From the NCBI GenBank assembly GCA_020746875.1, contig JAGTJL010000026.1, positions 434,001 through 498,000 on the forward strand: DNA of 64,000 bases, in the 5' to 3' direction. The stretch comes from Rhexocercosporidium sp. MPI-PUGE-AT-0058 (lineage: Eukaryota; Ascomycota; Leotiomycetes; Helotiales). Below, in pieces: positions 36,801 through 50,159 of this stretch (position 1 is its first letter; every line of letters begins with the position of its first letter). Made by a program: the position numbers and the translations under genes. The notes under the pieces are model-generated. The model was not told the origin of the DNA. It was given only the letters and a program-made list of their open reading frames with translations, and did not search any database.

Positions 36801-37084
36801 CAACTTGAATTTCCATCCACTTAAACGAAGAGAATAGTTTACAAATACGGGTACATTTGCAGCACAACTGTGGGCGGCAATAAGTCATTCAATGCATCGT
36901 AACTTGCCTCCTGGAGTGCAAAACGCGGGGGCGGATAAACAAAGCCATCACGTGAGTGGCTTGGTGGCTGTGTTTCAAGCTCAACTTTCGGCTGCTTTCA
37001 AGCTCAACTTTCGGCAAGCAACCAGCTTCATCTCAGCTCACATTCACCGACCCCAGTCTCATCGAACATGCGACAACAATTGAA
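33864..37084. other. Long intergenic region with simple repeats
   Basis: About 3.2 kb without a supported gene. It contains GATA/TAGATG-rich sequence (34165-34260), three or more copies of a TTGTTAGG unit (34573-34600), GAGAATGGGAATGAGAG-like purine repeats (34700-34740), and several G/A-rich tracts. Short frames (for example 35880-36146) lack any familiar feature. Confidence 0.5.
34573..34603 (+). repeat. TTGTTAGG tandem repeat
   Basis: Three to four tandem copies of an 8-base unit ending in TTAGG. The unit overlaps the TTAGG telomere core but does not match the fungal TTAGGG telomere repeat, so it is best read as a simple microsatellite. Confidence 0.6.
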
Positions 37085-38847
37085 ATGGAATCTCAGGATA
37101 TCTCAACAGAATCATTCTCATTCGGTCGCCTAGCAAAAGGCAGTTTCCCTCAAATCTACGCCCACAAACTGCAATGGTTCCGCTTCATCCTCCGCCTCGT
37201 CGCTTCCTTCCATCTCACTCCCAACTTTAGCAAGCTATACTGGCATTACTTCACCCACCACACCCCCTCGATCCTACCAGATTTTTTGTCATTCTTCCTT
37301 TCTGTGGCGGCAAGAATCACTTGGTTGTTCTTGTTTAGAGATCCAGCGGCCTTCCTGCATTTCAAACGACCGAGTCGAGCTTATAGATGGGCGGTTTGCG
37401 GAACCGTGGCTATGACCACAGTGCCGAATGGTATGATTCATATCTGGGCGCTGAAGGCTGCTCTTAAAAATGATACGTTCATAAAGACTGGGGTGTGGAC
37501 AGCGACTTTGGCTACAATTTTATTGGTGCCGCTAGCGGGACTTGTATGGTGGATGGCTTGGAGATTTTTGCTGGGAGTTGAGGAGAGTGATGAAGAGTTT
37601 GAGCCTACTGTGAAATACGGGATGGCTGTCGCTGATAGCGTTTTTGAACCGTATACGGATCACCTACCGGTGTCTTTTATTGGCGCAAATAGCCCGCAAG
37701 GGTATTTGTCTCAAGCATACGATGAGCAAAAGCTTGCAGAACAGGGACTATACCTAGAACAGAACTATATGGGGCCCGAAGAGATGTCAGGGCAAGTCCA
37801 GGTCGAAGATGTTGAAGTTCTAGAACAACCCTCGGGCGAGGAAAATGCCGTCACTGGCATAGAAGCTGTAACCCCTCCTCGATGTCCGACGATAGCACGC
37901 TTCGAGCACATGTCCGAAAGTCACTCCGGCCCACATTCTTGGTTCTCATATCCCATATTTCCCCTCATATTATCAACGTACGCTACGATTCTTTTGATTG
38001 GGCTCCCAATATGGATCCATGAAGACCGAGAGTACAAGCTCAGGGAACCTTCGCTGTAAGTCACTGCATGCCCTGAAAGTCTACTTCACTAAGCTCATCT
38101 AGAACCCTCAAGAAGAGTCTCTATCTGCCACTTGGAATGTATCTATTATCTTTCTATGCTCTCAAGCACCAAATTCGAGCTTCCCTCTTTGAGCACTTCG
38201 ATATACAACCTCCCCCGCCATGGAAGAAGATGGTCTCTATTCTTCCATCCTGGTTCGGAACAGGAAGTACTTTCAAAAACCGGGAGACGGGAGAAATCAC
38301 GGTTTACGACCCAGGACACCGGGCATTTCCATGGCGAGCCCACGACAAGCCAACCGTCATTCGTACCCGCAAATACCTCGACGCATTCAATGCTAATCCA
38401 GGCACCTGCATTACCTATTGGGGTCATTCCGGTCGCATCTTGAAGACAGATTTCCGTTTCCGCGCTTTTATACATCGGATCGGCTTTGTATCCATCGCCA
38501 TATACCTAGTATGTAAAGGACTTTGGAGCGCGATATTCTACGACGTCCCAAACATAGATGAAGAGGTTATGAAGCATCCGAAAACGATCACAATAGAGGA
38601 CGTGACACGCATAGTTAGGATTGTGAAACTTTGGCAGTCAGTCATATTTTCAGGCCTGTGGTTCTTCATACTGACTTTGGTGTTTGGATTGGGATCTATG
38701 GGGAGTATGTTTGTGCTTTTTGTGAGGACTATCTGGAAATACGTCCCCCAGGAGGAGAAGGATCAGATCATTAGGGATCAGAGAGAGAGGGAGCGGGACC
38801 ATGAGCAGGATAGGAGGAGACAGGAGGGACGGGTCAATGTCCAGTGA
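37085..38847 (+). CDS. Six-helix membrane protein of unknown family
   Basis: Two exons, 37085-38055 and 38103-38847; 571 residues. ATG 37085 is the first in frame. Hydrophobic helices are visible at about residues 60-78, 98-120, 134-156 and 290-314, then two more in the second exon (RIGFVSIAIYLVCKGLWSAI; VIFSGLWFFILTLVFGLGS). A cytosolic or lumenal acidic loop of about 130 residues (EESDEEFEP onward) separates helices 3 and 4. A second loop of about 130 residues lies between helices 4 and 5 and contains WFGTGSTFKNRETGEITVYD. The C-terminus is a very charged helix rich in Arg/Glu/Gln (DQRERERDHEQDRRRQEG). I do not recognise the family. The even hydropathy pattern, good splice sites and codon use make it a real gene. 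Confidence 0.8.
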
Positions 38848-39052
38848 TTTCATTCTGCTGCAAGTAAATCAATTCAGGTCTTAGAATTCTACAACACTGT
38901 CATCATATCGAATGCATTCATCATGCCCGTTGATCCAGTAAGCGAACCAAATATAACTACGACCTGCATTCTGCATATCAAATACATGCCAATGGAGTCA
39001 ATGCCGCCCAGAGCGGCTTTCAGACCCCCAAAAGCGAGACGTGAACTACCGA

Positions 39053-41431
39053 TTATACGAGATGGAAATCGCGCTCCTCAGCTCCCTCGAACTCATCAAT
39101 CAATTGCGCATCTGCAATCCTACCAATACCAAGCCGCCGAAAAGAATTAGACCCCACCTCTACCTCTTCCACGAATAGAACGTCCGATACCGGCACCGAC
39201 GTCTTAATCCATAGCCCATGAGTGAGATACCGCGTCGAGACATGAAGGGCATACACCGCGATTCCAAAATCGGAACACGCTGTTGGATGTGGGGTAAGTT
39301 GTTCAAGTGAGCCCCATCCTGCGATGACGTCTGGCCGGAAAGCAGAGCAGATAGCACGCCAATTGCAGGATTTAGGAGCAGGGGAGTAGCTTGTCGATAG
39401 TGCAACATTTTTGAGATTTTCTTCTGTCTCGAGATATCCTCGAACATGGACAGTATGCAGCTTCCCATGAATATGGAGGCAAGAAAACATATTCGTTGGA
39501 TCGAAAGTTGGTCGTTCAGTTATGGCGATATAGGATCTGAGTCTGCAGCCGTCGAATACAAGGTGATCAGGAATATCATGCCTCCCTTTTCTTTCGAAGC
39601 ACAGTCCTGTTACGTTGAACATACCCTTCGTGCTTTTACTTCGCTCAGGCCAGTGTACGGGGGTGATGAGCGAGGCCCAAGACCAGGATGGTGCTTCTTC
39701 GACTTTGTTGGTCCACAGTTTGATGGTGTGTTGTTCTTCCCACAATAGGCCGTGATGGATATCACGCAGCCACAATCCAGCTACGTAAACTTCGTTCTGT
39801 GCATCGTTCTCCAAGCTTGGACGACGTTTTGGATTCGCGAGGATCGATCCGACTTCTTTCGCTAGACCCGCTACAGCGAGAATACGATCTAACTCGGGCT
39901 TGGTAAGATGTTGACCGGAATACACTTCCAGAACTGGATACCAGAAGCTCAAAATATCGCTGTTTGAGAAATGAAAAGAAGCTTTTATTCGTAAGTATGC
40001 TTGAAGATCAGAACTAGCCCGAGCAAATGTAATTTGGGACTGATCAGAGGACCGCGGAAGTTCTTGCTGACACTCAAAGAAGAGTCCATGTGGGGTATAC
40101 CAGAGGAGTCTTTTACTCAGCAGCCATTCTTGCAGGATCCAGCCACGACGGAATAGGATGCTCGACCAGACTTGATCCATGTATTCTTCGACAACGGGAA
40201 CTCGTCGTCTGAAACAATAGAAGCTCCCCGCAATTGAATTACTTCTGTCTCGATATGGCAGGCGGACGAGTTTCGAAGACCATGGTGTGGCGTTTTTGCC
40301 GTACGGTTGAAAGAGACCACCAGTAATGTCTTCTGCGGTCCCTGCTAAAGTGAAAATCGAAAATTGATAGTACTGTGCCATCTTTGGTGCTTCACGTCGC
40401 CAATCAACACCATCGTCTCCTTGTTGAATGATACATATTGAATCGATCCAGATGAACTTGATGCCTAGTTTCTTAGCAATAACAAACGCGTCTTGGAAAA
40501 GTTGTGATAGCTCTCCGAAATCTTCCCCAAGTAGACGGCATTCGATATTCGAAGTAGTCGTGATGCATTTGCCAGTGAATTCATTCCATCGATGGGTTAG
40601 CGTATTGTATGCGCCTCGTAGTCCGTCCGTGTGGCGGAGGTAAAGTCGTTGACGATCATCTTCTTGTACAATCTCAATCAACCTGGTGGGAAGCGGTGCA
40701 TCATAGGGATTGATATTAACGGATCCGGATACTGTTTCGTTGCATTTAGAATGAGAAGTGCATGCTCGAAGCCAGTTCTGGGCAGTTTCATAGTGGGAAG
40801 TTGAGGATGGATCGCGACCTATATAGCGTCCAAGAACATCTCCATTGCAAGCCGCGGGACTTCCTGGAGACAAAAGTTTTAGCAATATTCTTCGCTAACT
40901 TAATGCGTTGAGGGGATACCTACCAGGATCTGCAACAATACAGATTTCATGGTTCGACGCATTCCTCACGCCGCTGAAGCGGTCTCCAAGCTCAATTAGG
41001 AGTCGGTTAGTATTCAGCCCCAAGGACGACGTAGAGATGCTCATATCTTTGTAACTGTCGGAGATAGTCATATGCACATATAAATCAGGGTTCAGTGTCG
41101 TTTTTCCGCCCAAAAATTCATTGCTGTAGAAGTAGTCGGGCTTCTCTGTGTCTTTCACAGCATCATGTAATAGGCTACAAAATTGGCAGCCTTCGGTCGC
41201 GGCTGCTTGAACTTCTTTCAAGAGATAGCCTTTCCTCTTATCGGTCCTTTTGGCGAATGATTGGATATCGAAGTCCTGGCATCGTTCACACAAAGAAGTC
41301 TCGGTTTCGGCCCCATTGCGGACAGCGCCAATTGAAAGCGGGGGTGCGTCGTACGCCCAGTCGTCGTGATATGGTTCTGTGTTTGGGTCAATCGTTGCGA
41401 GCAAGATTGAACTCGAAGTGTGACGTAACAT
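39053..41431 (-). CDS. HET-domain (heterokaryon incompatibility) protein
   Basis: Two exons on the minus strand, 41431-40924 and 40863-39053; 772 residues. Two CxxC pairs (Cys48/Cys51 in LCERCQDF; Cys82/Cys85 in GCQFCSLL) precede the HET domain, a common arrangement in these proteins. The HET domain spans about residues 250-400: AYNTLTHRWNE, then AFVIAKKLGIKFIWIDSICI and IQQGDDGVDWRREAPKMAQYY, then FTLAGTAED. Later blocks RGWILQEWLLSKRLLWYT and APSWSWAS are also typical. HET proteins trigger programmed death when unlike hyphae fuse, or act in other non-self responses. No NACHT, ankyrin or WD repeats follow; the C-terminal 300 residues are of the usual HET-associated type. The gene converges with the membrane protein gene at 38847, leaving only 205 bp between the 3' ends. 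Confidence 0.9.
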
Positions 41432-42272
41432 GATGATATCACATAGTGTTGACAGAGAATGTGATGCCGAGTGAGGTGTTCCGAGAATTGAGGTTGATAA
41501 GAACTACGCGTCTAAAACAAGCTGAAGGATTTTCGCTTAGGATTGCTAAAAATAGGTGCGTGCAGGAACATCTCGAACAAGAAAATGACTGCAGCGAATC
41601 TTTAGATTTTGACTAAAAAGCCATTCAAATGCTGCAGTGCTTGACTCTTAGCCCCGTGGAACTATTCGTGGGCCGAGAAACCATTAGACGATAGCACATC
41701 TCAGGCAAGGCTCTTCATCATTCAAGACAGACAAGTGGTGGAAGGTGAAGATCTCCAAGTTTTACCGCCCACATCATTCGCCAGCAGTATCTGTCAAACT
41801 ACATCTTAGCTTCGACTGTTTTTTTTCTAGCTATGGTCTGTTTAATTTCTAACATTTTCCTTTTATCTTGATTTGGAGTGTGGTCCAAGTTATCTGCAGC
41901 AGAGTAGAGGCTGGTGAATTTTCGCATCGACCTTAGTGCGTTGTGTAATTTGCTGGAAGCCGAAAGGTTAAAGCGAATGGGGTGTTAATTATGGTAGATA
42001 CAGTTCTACTCGATTGGCTTGCAAAGTCAACAAAAGAGAGCCTGTACCGAATATCAATTTTTCTTTCTCGTCAGTGGACCCTGCCAGTGTTGATTACAGG
42101 CTATGCAATGCACGTCTTACCATCCAAATCAAATGAGCTCCAGCGATAGAAGATATCCGTATGTAATTAAACAAGATTTTGAGATAAATTCATTTGTGAA
42201 AGTCGAACGATAGTGCACGCAGAGAGAGGGTTGAGAGTGAAAACATTGACAAAGTAAGGGAACATTCTTGCA
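41432..42272. other. Intergenic region
   Basis: About 0.8 kb between the start of the HET gene and the 3' end of the zinc-finger gene. Contains the HET promoter; no gene or repeat recognised. Confidence 0.5.
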
Positions 42273-45245
42273 CTAAGTGCTCCCAGAACGCTTAGTCCAG
42301 TCTCCTCCGTATCCAGTTTCATCCAAACCCGAGTTGCCAGAAGGGTAGATCTCTGTGTTGAAATTGACGATTTCTGAATTGTCCCCAAGGAAGCTCAAGC
42401 CATTGGAATTCACTGGCCAATTTACGAAGTCCATATCAGACACATGGGACTCGAGCTGGTTTTCATTTGATAGATGAGACATTTGGTTCGCTTGTTGAAA
42501 TTGAGCAGTGCTAACGTATTTCGTGGTGGACGGAATGGGGTGTGTGAAGTTGGCGCTTGCTTCCATGTCCGTCAAGAGGGAAGAAGGGCCCGTATGCATT
42601 GCATTTTCCGCGTCACCTAATTGATACAAGTCCAGAGTCGTCCGAGAGTCGCGAGGCACAAATGGGGTCTCTTGCATAAGATGTGGGGCGTTTACTCTTG
42701 CAGATACCTTGACACTGTCTCTCAATGCGTCTCGAAGCCAGCCGATCAATCCATTGATTTCCACAGGTGGAGGACCATACGCATCAATTTTGGCTTGCAC
42801 CATTCGATCGTTGATGTAGATAAGCTTCTCTTGAGCATACTCTGAATGCGGTATTCCAGAGTCGTAGACTGGATGAAACATCAGCAACAGACAGAAACAA
42901 AAGATATTGCCTTTTATGTGGAATGTTCATGTTGGCTTACATGGGTGTGTTGGTAGCTCGTCAATTCTGGCTTGTGGCACGAGCGTTTTGTACATCGTAT
43001 ACCACTGCCCAAGCTCAAGCTTTGCACTGGCCTTCGCTTTCTCACTGCGTCCGACTTCAAACCGGGCAATGTTCGCAGTTATCCACCTATCGAGAACAGG
43101 GTCCACACGGCCCTTTCCCTTCTTGAGCGCATCTGTGTATGCTTTCAAATTCTTGTTGATTGATTTCCACATGGACTCGTCAAGTTCCATATAGATACAT
43201 TCTATTGCCTCTTCTTGATGGACGAGCTTTTGGTGTTGTTGGCGAAAAGCTTTCGACTTAAATTCCTCTCGACAGTCTATGCACCGTATAGGGCAGTCGA
43301 CATCCAACTCATGGGCTTTCAACTCCTCTTGATCAGGGAATTCGTCTTGACATCGACTGCACTGTAGTTGACTCGATGTTTTGACTGGCTTCGTATGGTG
43401 GCTTTTCATATGTTCTCTGTTCAAAATCAGACATTGTGTAGACGTTAAAGACTTAGATCCTTACTTCAAATGCTGAAAAGACTTCCACCCCGGGCCACCA
43501 CACGGACGAAATTTGTGATGAGTGGTTAGGTTGACAGAAAAGATATCAGGCGACATGACGTTATGTATACAGCGCAACCCTGATGCTTTTGGCTCTTCAG
43601 TTGACGTTGATTTTTGACTTTTCTTCTTTGGCTTCAGAAGCTGATCTGATCTCTCATCTCTTCGATCTCCCGTAGACGCTGGGTTTCTGGTGGTAGAAGT
43701 GCCTACAAAGTGTTAGATTGTTGCGTAAAAATCTTGTAAGATGAGAACGGAGTCAAGGCTAGCGACACTGTTGGAAGCTGCTTGTCGCAACACAGGTCTC
43801 ATTGAAAAACTTACCAGAGAAGGAGTCTCCTGTTCCGATTCCCCCTACCGTTGTTGTATCTTGAAGATAAGAGGCCGATGCGGAGCTAGAAGATGAGGAA
43901 GAAGCTAAACTAACTGCGCCTGCTGCTTCACTCAGCTCCGAGATCCCGAAAGCCTCCAATTCAATAAGTTGCAGGAGAGAAACTCCATGACTCTGGTCGA
44001 CTTGAGCTAGATCTCTCCGTGATGCGCACTCAAGCCTCCCTTTGACGGCTTGATAGAAGTAGTCGGCGAGCTCGGGAGCTGTTAGAAGTATGTCGTTCTT
44101 GATTAGATCCTCTAGATCATTACCATATCTGCTCTTGGCCTCCTCAGTGATCGATTCCGATACATCTGAAGATTCACGTGATTGTGACGAGTCATCTCCA
44201 TCAGTTGTTTGCACATCTATCTCCATGGAGGAAAGAGAAGGGTTATGAGAATGAACGCTGGTTAGAGTGGACGCCACACTCGAGGAGTCATTGCTGTGTG
44301 AACTTTCCAGCGTGTTGTGGTCGGGAATCTCACTCAATGGCCTAGACATGGTCAATATACGAGGGGTGAGCAGCGCAGAGTCACTCACTTGCCCTGCTCC
44401 ACAACCAGAACTGGCGGTAATTCAATTATGTCTGTGATGAAACCGCCTGAGCATGACTGCAAAATATCGTACCTGGAATTGTGACTGATGGCCTGTTGGG
44501 AATTCGCAAAAGGGAGGTTGATAACCTCTTCTGAATTTCCATGATCGATCAGTGGATGGTATTGTGGCTGATTGCTCAAGTCCCAAATGCCGCACTCAGG
44601 TGCAGGGGAGGACGATGTGCCTGATAGAAAATGTCAGTGTTGATGACCAAATTACGAGTTCGGATGGAGACTTAACTGGTTGCTGTGCTTTGGCTCACAT
44701 GGTCACTAGAATCGCTATCGACGTAGCTGCGTTCACTCCCCGATTCACACCCCCGGGTGTTGACCTGTTCGGCAGTGGCGGAAAGGCTATGGTAAATGGG
44801 TTGCTCTTCAAAGCTAGAAAATTAAACAGCACCAGATTAGTACCTACATGTTATCTTGATGGATGGGAGCCTCAAATTACGCTTTTTGTTCCTGATTGGG
44901 TACGTGACTGAAATCGTGGTCCCTCGCATGGGAATATTGATTATCTTCGATCAGTTTCGGTCTTTTGGTATAGTCCATGAGATATGCGAGCGACTTGCTA
45001 CCTCGTGAAGCTTTGAGTAGTTCCAAGGCCTTTCGTTTGTGCACATTTCCAGCTCGATCGTCGTGGGGATGTGGAACACGATGGTAATCAACATGTGCCA
45101 TAGTACCTCTTTTGGGCAGTATCCGCCCCAGCATAATATGAAGTCGACCCTTTTCGTGATGCAATGTCGTATGAGGGTATTTACGCTGATGGTCGCCAGA
45201 TCCGCTGCGTCCCTCTCGGAGGAGACTTTCGTTGAATTCCGACAT
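42273..45245 (-). CDS. C2H2 zinc-finger protein (seven exons)
   Basis: Seven exons on the minus strand: 45245-44881, 44813-44677, 44620-44389, 44341-43815, 43702-43465, 43416-42941, 42868-42273; 856 residues, every junction in phase. The long N-terminal part (1-440) is Ser/Asp/Glu-rich and probably disordered. A fungal-type finger cluster spans about 460-570. The first finger is atypical: Cys465 and Cys488, 22 residues apart, then CGGPGWKSFQHLKEHMKSH. Two regular fingers follow (Cys519, Cys522, His535, Cys541; and Cys545, Cys548, His561, His566). A conserved block after the fingers, KLELGQWYTMYKTLVPQ to the segment ending HPFYDSG, is common in fungal proteins of this type. Likely a nuclear regulator; targets unknown. 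The first intron uses a weak GTAATT donor, but has a TACTAAT branch point. The N-terminal exons are less certain than the finger exons. Confidence 0.75.
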
Positions 45246-45753
45246 CAATCGAGTCAGATACAGACTGTTTTGGGTTGTTCTGGGTTCTCAAATCAAGACT
45301 ATGCCGCAGTGTAGGTTCATATCGGCCGGGCTGGGTGGCAATTGACAAGTGAGGCTGCGGCAATGGCCAATATTTGCTGAAGGGAAGAAAGAGATGGACA
45401 TAGCGCACATTTCTTTAATTCTCGACATGAAACTAGCCAATGAATAGAGCATAAAGGTTGATTCATCCACGGAGGACTTGTCCCACGCCTCACAGAGTCC
45501 CGAAGGTTCGTGGGCACGCTATCTCGTGAGAAGTGGTTTCTGCCATCATCACTGGTTGGCCTTGCAGGTGTCTCAGAATTTCCCTGATTCAATAATTGGT
45601 AGAAATACACCATATGCATGCTGCATTTCTAGCCTATCCCAAGAATTGGCAGTCCCGTGTTTTAGCGCCTTGGCAGGCACCTTACCAAAACAAAGGATGT
45701 AAATAAACCTATTTTCTACTATCATAACTCCACCTAAATTAAGTGCATTCACG
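45246..45753. other. Boundary between genes and transposon block
   Basis: Half a kilobase holding the zinc-finger promoter side. Base composition becomes A+T-rich after about 45.8 kb. No gene seen. Confidence 0.5.
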
Positions 45754-46107
45754 ATGGAGGATATTCAAGCTAATTCTACCGATCCTGCGACCACGAAGCC
45801 TGCCTTAGATCCCGTGACTGAAGTAGGATCTAAGTTTATTTTTAATGGATTTACCTGCTTTTAGCTATATAATCAACTTACCTTCGCATATTATACTAAA
45901 AGATGCGTGGGGTATATTTTAACTCTTCTTTATAAGGAGTCAATTGGAAATTATATGCGATAATATAAATTGCCGCTAAGAATAAGTATCGTTTCCTAAA
46001 AGACTTAGATCTCGTGCCTAGGACTGGAGACTTATGATTTTAGCCGAAGTTTATAGGTATTTAAGGATTCGGATATATATGAAGATATATAAAGAAGACG
46101 CTTTTGC

Positions 46108-46112
46108 CAACT
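46108..46112 (+). repeat. Target-site duplication CAACT (left)
   Basis: Five bases immediately before the left LTR, identical to 53707-53711 immediately after the right LTR. Confidence 0.85.
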
Positions 46113-46370
46113 TGTAACGACACTAGCCAAGAGAGCGGTGTAAGAAGTATATAGTAGTACTTTAGCTAAGGCTATCGAGAGCTAATAAGTCTAATACAAA
46201 AGAAACAAAAAGATAAAAAAGGAAAAAGAAAGTAAAGAAAGTATGAGTTCATATATATAAGCTTTTCCGAAACCCCTCCGGTACTAGTCCGACTCGACAT
46301 GACTTAGTTACCTCTAAACCCCTAAATTCCTTAACTCGTTAAAAAGCTCTTAAGTATACTTATCGTTATA
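46113..46370 (-). repeat. LTR, 258 bp (downstream LTR of the minus-strand element)
   Basis: Aligns along its full 258 bp with 53449-53706. Differences are almost all C/T or G/A, for example TATCGTTATA here against TATCGTCACA in the other copy. Confidence 0.88.
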
Positions 46371-49300
46371 TTACCCCTCTTTTAAAAAAGAGATTATTTT
46401 TAATCTTTAATTAGTTGTAGTTTAATATTATTATAATATTAAAGGCTCTTATTTAAAGTCAAGCGAGGTTACGCGAGCGTAAGCAAGGTCTTATATAATA
46501 GCAAATAATATATTATAAGAAGGCGAGCTTTTATTTATTTAATTAATAGAATAGGCGTCCGAATCTAATTCGTTACTTATTATATTATACTGCCTTAGCG
46601 CCATTAATTTATTTACTTATATTAGCGCATATATACGTTAAACTTTTTAAAGAATTAAATTTTTTTTTTAATAATATATACATTTTTATAAGTTACCTTA
46701 AATTATCGATTTACGCTATGTAATTATTAACACATATAACTAATTAATTAAAATAAATAAATAATAAATAAATGAAATCCCGTGACTTTTATAATAAAAT
46801 CCGAATTCTAATTATAATAATGCCTTTTTTAACCTTATCGAGAGCCTTAGCGGCGGCCTACCGTAACTGCTACGTACGCTACGTGCGCCGGATGGTAAAG
46901 GAGCTAGGCCACTTTTATTACTTCGATAAGAGTGGCTTAAAGAAATGTACTTATTATATAACTTAAAAGAAATCTTGTCGCTTTATAAATTAAAGTCCGC
47001 AAAACCTTTAAAATAAGTCTAATATTAATACTTTTGACTTTTTAATTTCTATAGTTTATAAGCCTAGAGTACGACGCGTTATTAATAGCTGTCGATAATA
47101 CGGAAGTCTAAGTTGCCGCCTCGTCGATCGACGAGGTATTACTTATAGCGACCGTAGAGGCGCCTAAAACTATAAAAAAGTTAAGGTTTATAATATTAAA
47201 AGAGACTTAAGCTCTTTATTATATTATGTTTAAGTAATTAAATAACGTTATTATAAGTCGTTAAGTTTATTATAAATAATATTAATATTTAACACTTAAA
47301 AGCCTTATTAAAGTTCTCGCGAGTCTTCGTTACTTTAGTAATTAAAATAACTCGCCGTAATAATAATATTAATAATAAAAAGGGAAAAGAGGAAGAAAAT
47401 GAAAATATAAATGTGACTCGTCGCTATATACGTCATAATAATATTAAGCGTAAGGCGGCTATTATTATTATTAAAAAGAAAAAAAAAAGTTTAGCCTTTT
47501 TTATAAAAGGTTAAACAGCGAGCTAACCGAGCCTTTATTAAAAAAAGAAGAAAACCCCTTTAATTAGAATTAAAAGGCTTTATTTTAAATTAGTTTCGGT
47601 AGTCCTTTGTGGCCGTTACCTTTTTTAAACCTTTATATAAAAGTAATCGTTTATAATAAAATTAGTAGCTAAGTCCTTATTAAGGTGCGGTCGTAAGGCC
47701 CCGTTAATACTTTAAATTAAAAAGTAAATAATTATTAATTAACGTCGTCGTTTTATTATCTCGAAAAAAGTTATAGTTTATTATTTTTTAAGTAATTATA
47801 ATTATCTTCTTTTAATTCTTAAGCCTTAAGCCATTCGAACAGGTTTTAAGGTAATCCCGGTTTATTAAAATACGTCGTATAAAAATCCCTTAATTTATAA
47901 GGCAACCCTATTAAATCGAAGGCATTATATTATTATAAATCGAGGTCATGGCCTAATTATTTTACTTAATATTTAAATACGTTATAATATAATTTAATAC
48001 TAAGGATTTCCTTGATTTCCTACTCTTCTTAACCTTCGATTACTTTTAAAAGAGGTTTTGGCGTCTTTTAACTTAATAAAGAGTCTTTTAAATCCTTAAA
48101 AAGGAGTTCCGGTATAAATACGTCGTGTATTTAAAAGCCTATAAGTAATTTTAGCTTATAAAAGTGGCCTACCTTTTTTAAAATCTTAAAAAGGCGCTCT
48201 TATTAATTTATAAGCTTATAATTAAGATAATGACTCTTAAGATTCTTAATTAATAAAAAGACTTCTTTTCCGACTTCTTAATTAATAAGCCTCCGTTTTT
48301 AATTTATTACGTAGGCTATACGGTCTTAAGCGGCTTATATATTTCCTTTAGTAATTTTTCACGTTTATTTTATATATTAAGCTAACTTCTTTATATTTAC
48401 GTAATTAAGCTTTTTTAATAAAATAATAGCCTTAAGCGTCTTTTAGTCTTAATTATTACGTGGTTTTATATCAAATTTAAGTTAATACAAAGCTATATTA
48501 ATAAATTTATAAAGCAGGGATATTTGAGCTCTATTAATTAAAGATGTTAATTTACTTTAATTATTTTAATAATAAGTAATAAATAGTTTAAGCCTTTAAT
48601 TAATATAGCGATTTATAATTTCCGTTTATTTATTTATTTTTTTATAATAAGTTATAAAAAGTTTAATTTTAACGTTAATAATATAATAAAATTCTTTTTA
48701 AAAGGAGGAAATAAATTAAGCGCCGCGGTTAAATATAATCGTCTTTAAAGTGTGTTTAAATTAATAAATCTATTAAATAAATAATTAAATAGTGCCACAA
48801 GCGTTAATATTTTAATAATAAGGAATTATAACGGAATCCTTTTCGAGGCGGTTAATAAACACTAAGATTCAGTTAAAACCGTATTTATCTTTTAAGAAAT
48901 CCTTATAATTTATATATAAGTATTATATAAAGTATACGGGAATAAATAAAAGGTATAAGAACCCTTATTATTTAATTTATTTAAAGTGAGAATATTAATA
49001 AGCTTTATAATTTATTATATACCGAAAGTAATTTAAACTTATTTTAAACTAGTAATACTTAAGAATAAAGAGCTAATAAGTCTTTATTTTACTTAAATAC
49101 GTTATAAACGGCTAGTTATAGGCCTCTCAGATTAATTTAATATATAACGAAATATTCCTTTATATATATAAACGGCCTTTAAAGTATAAGAGTTTATTTA
49201 TTATTATATAATCTTTAAGTAAGGACTTCCGTTCTTTTATAAAGGACTCGCGGTTATCTTAATAAAGCTTTTTAATAAAGTTAAATAAGGTTTTAAATAA

Positions 49301-50159
49301 CTTTAAAGTCGAATCGTTAACTGCGTCTTCTGTTTTCGAGGAAAAAAAAAAAAAATAACGTTAATTATAAACTTATTCATTAATTCCGCATTAGATTTAA
49401 GATTAAGGCGATTAGGCGTAAATAAGACTTTAAATTAACTATTTAACTTCACTTTCTTTTAGACTTTTAAGTCTTACTTTTTTTAATTAAAAATATTAGC
49501 CTTTTAATTTTATTTACTTAATGTATATATAATTTAAAAATTAAAATTAAATAAAAATTCCATTTATTAAGTCTACTTATTTATAAGGACTTTTGTCGTT
49601 ATAAAATACTTTAAGAATTAATAGTTTAAATATACTCTAAGTCTAGTCCGAATGGACATGAGTTTAAGACGCTATTTATAAAATAATTCTATAATCGCAT
49701 AAAGTTCTTTATTATAGATTTCCTAATTAAGCTTATGGCCATTTAAGACGTAAAAATAAAATCCTAAGGAGTACTATAGTCTATTAGCGTGTTATTAAGA
49801 AACTACGCTTATAATTACTTTATTAAAAGCGTCGGTTTTTAATTACGTTAATAAGTCGGAATTAAAATAATAAATCTTTTATATAATTAATAATTAATTT
49901 TATAACTTTTTAAAGGCCTTTTTATACTTTTTCGTTTAATTTTAAGGAACTATAAATTAAGTAAATATAAAAAGAGGCTTTACGATAAGTCTAAAGTTAT
50001 AAATAAATTGTCGATAAAAACCGCAAAAACTTAAAAAAGACTTTATTATTATAATAGTCTTTAAGTATTTCTAGTCCTATAATAGCTTTACCTTTTTTAA
50101 GTCGGCTTTAATTTCTTTTATAATTATAATATAACTTAAGTATTTAATGCGAATAACGT

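Noticed and set aside
46772..46966. 64-codon plus-strand frame inside the Gypsy element
   Set aside because: Falls in a small less-mutated island of the retrotransposon interior, opposite to the coding strand of the element.
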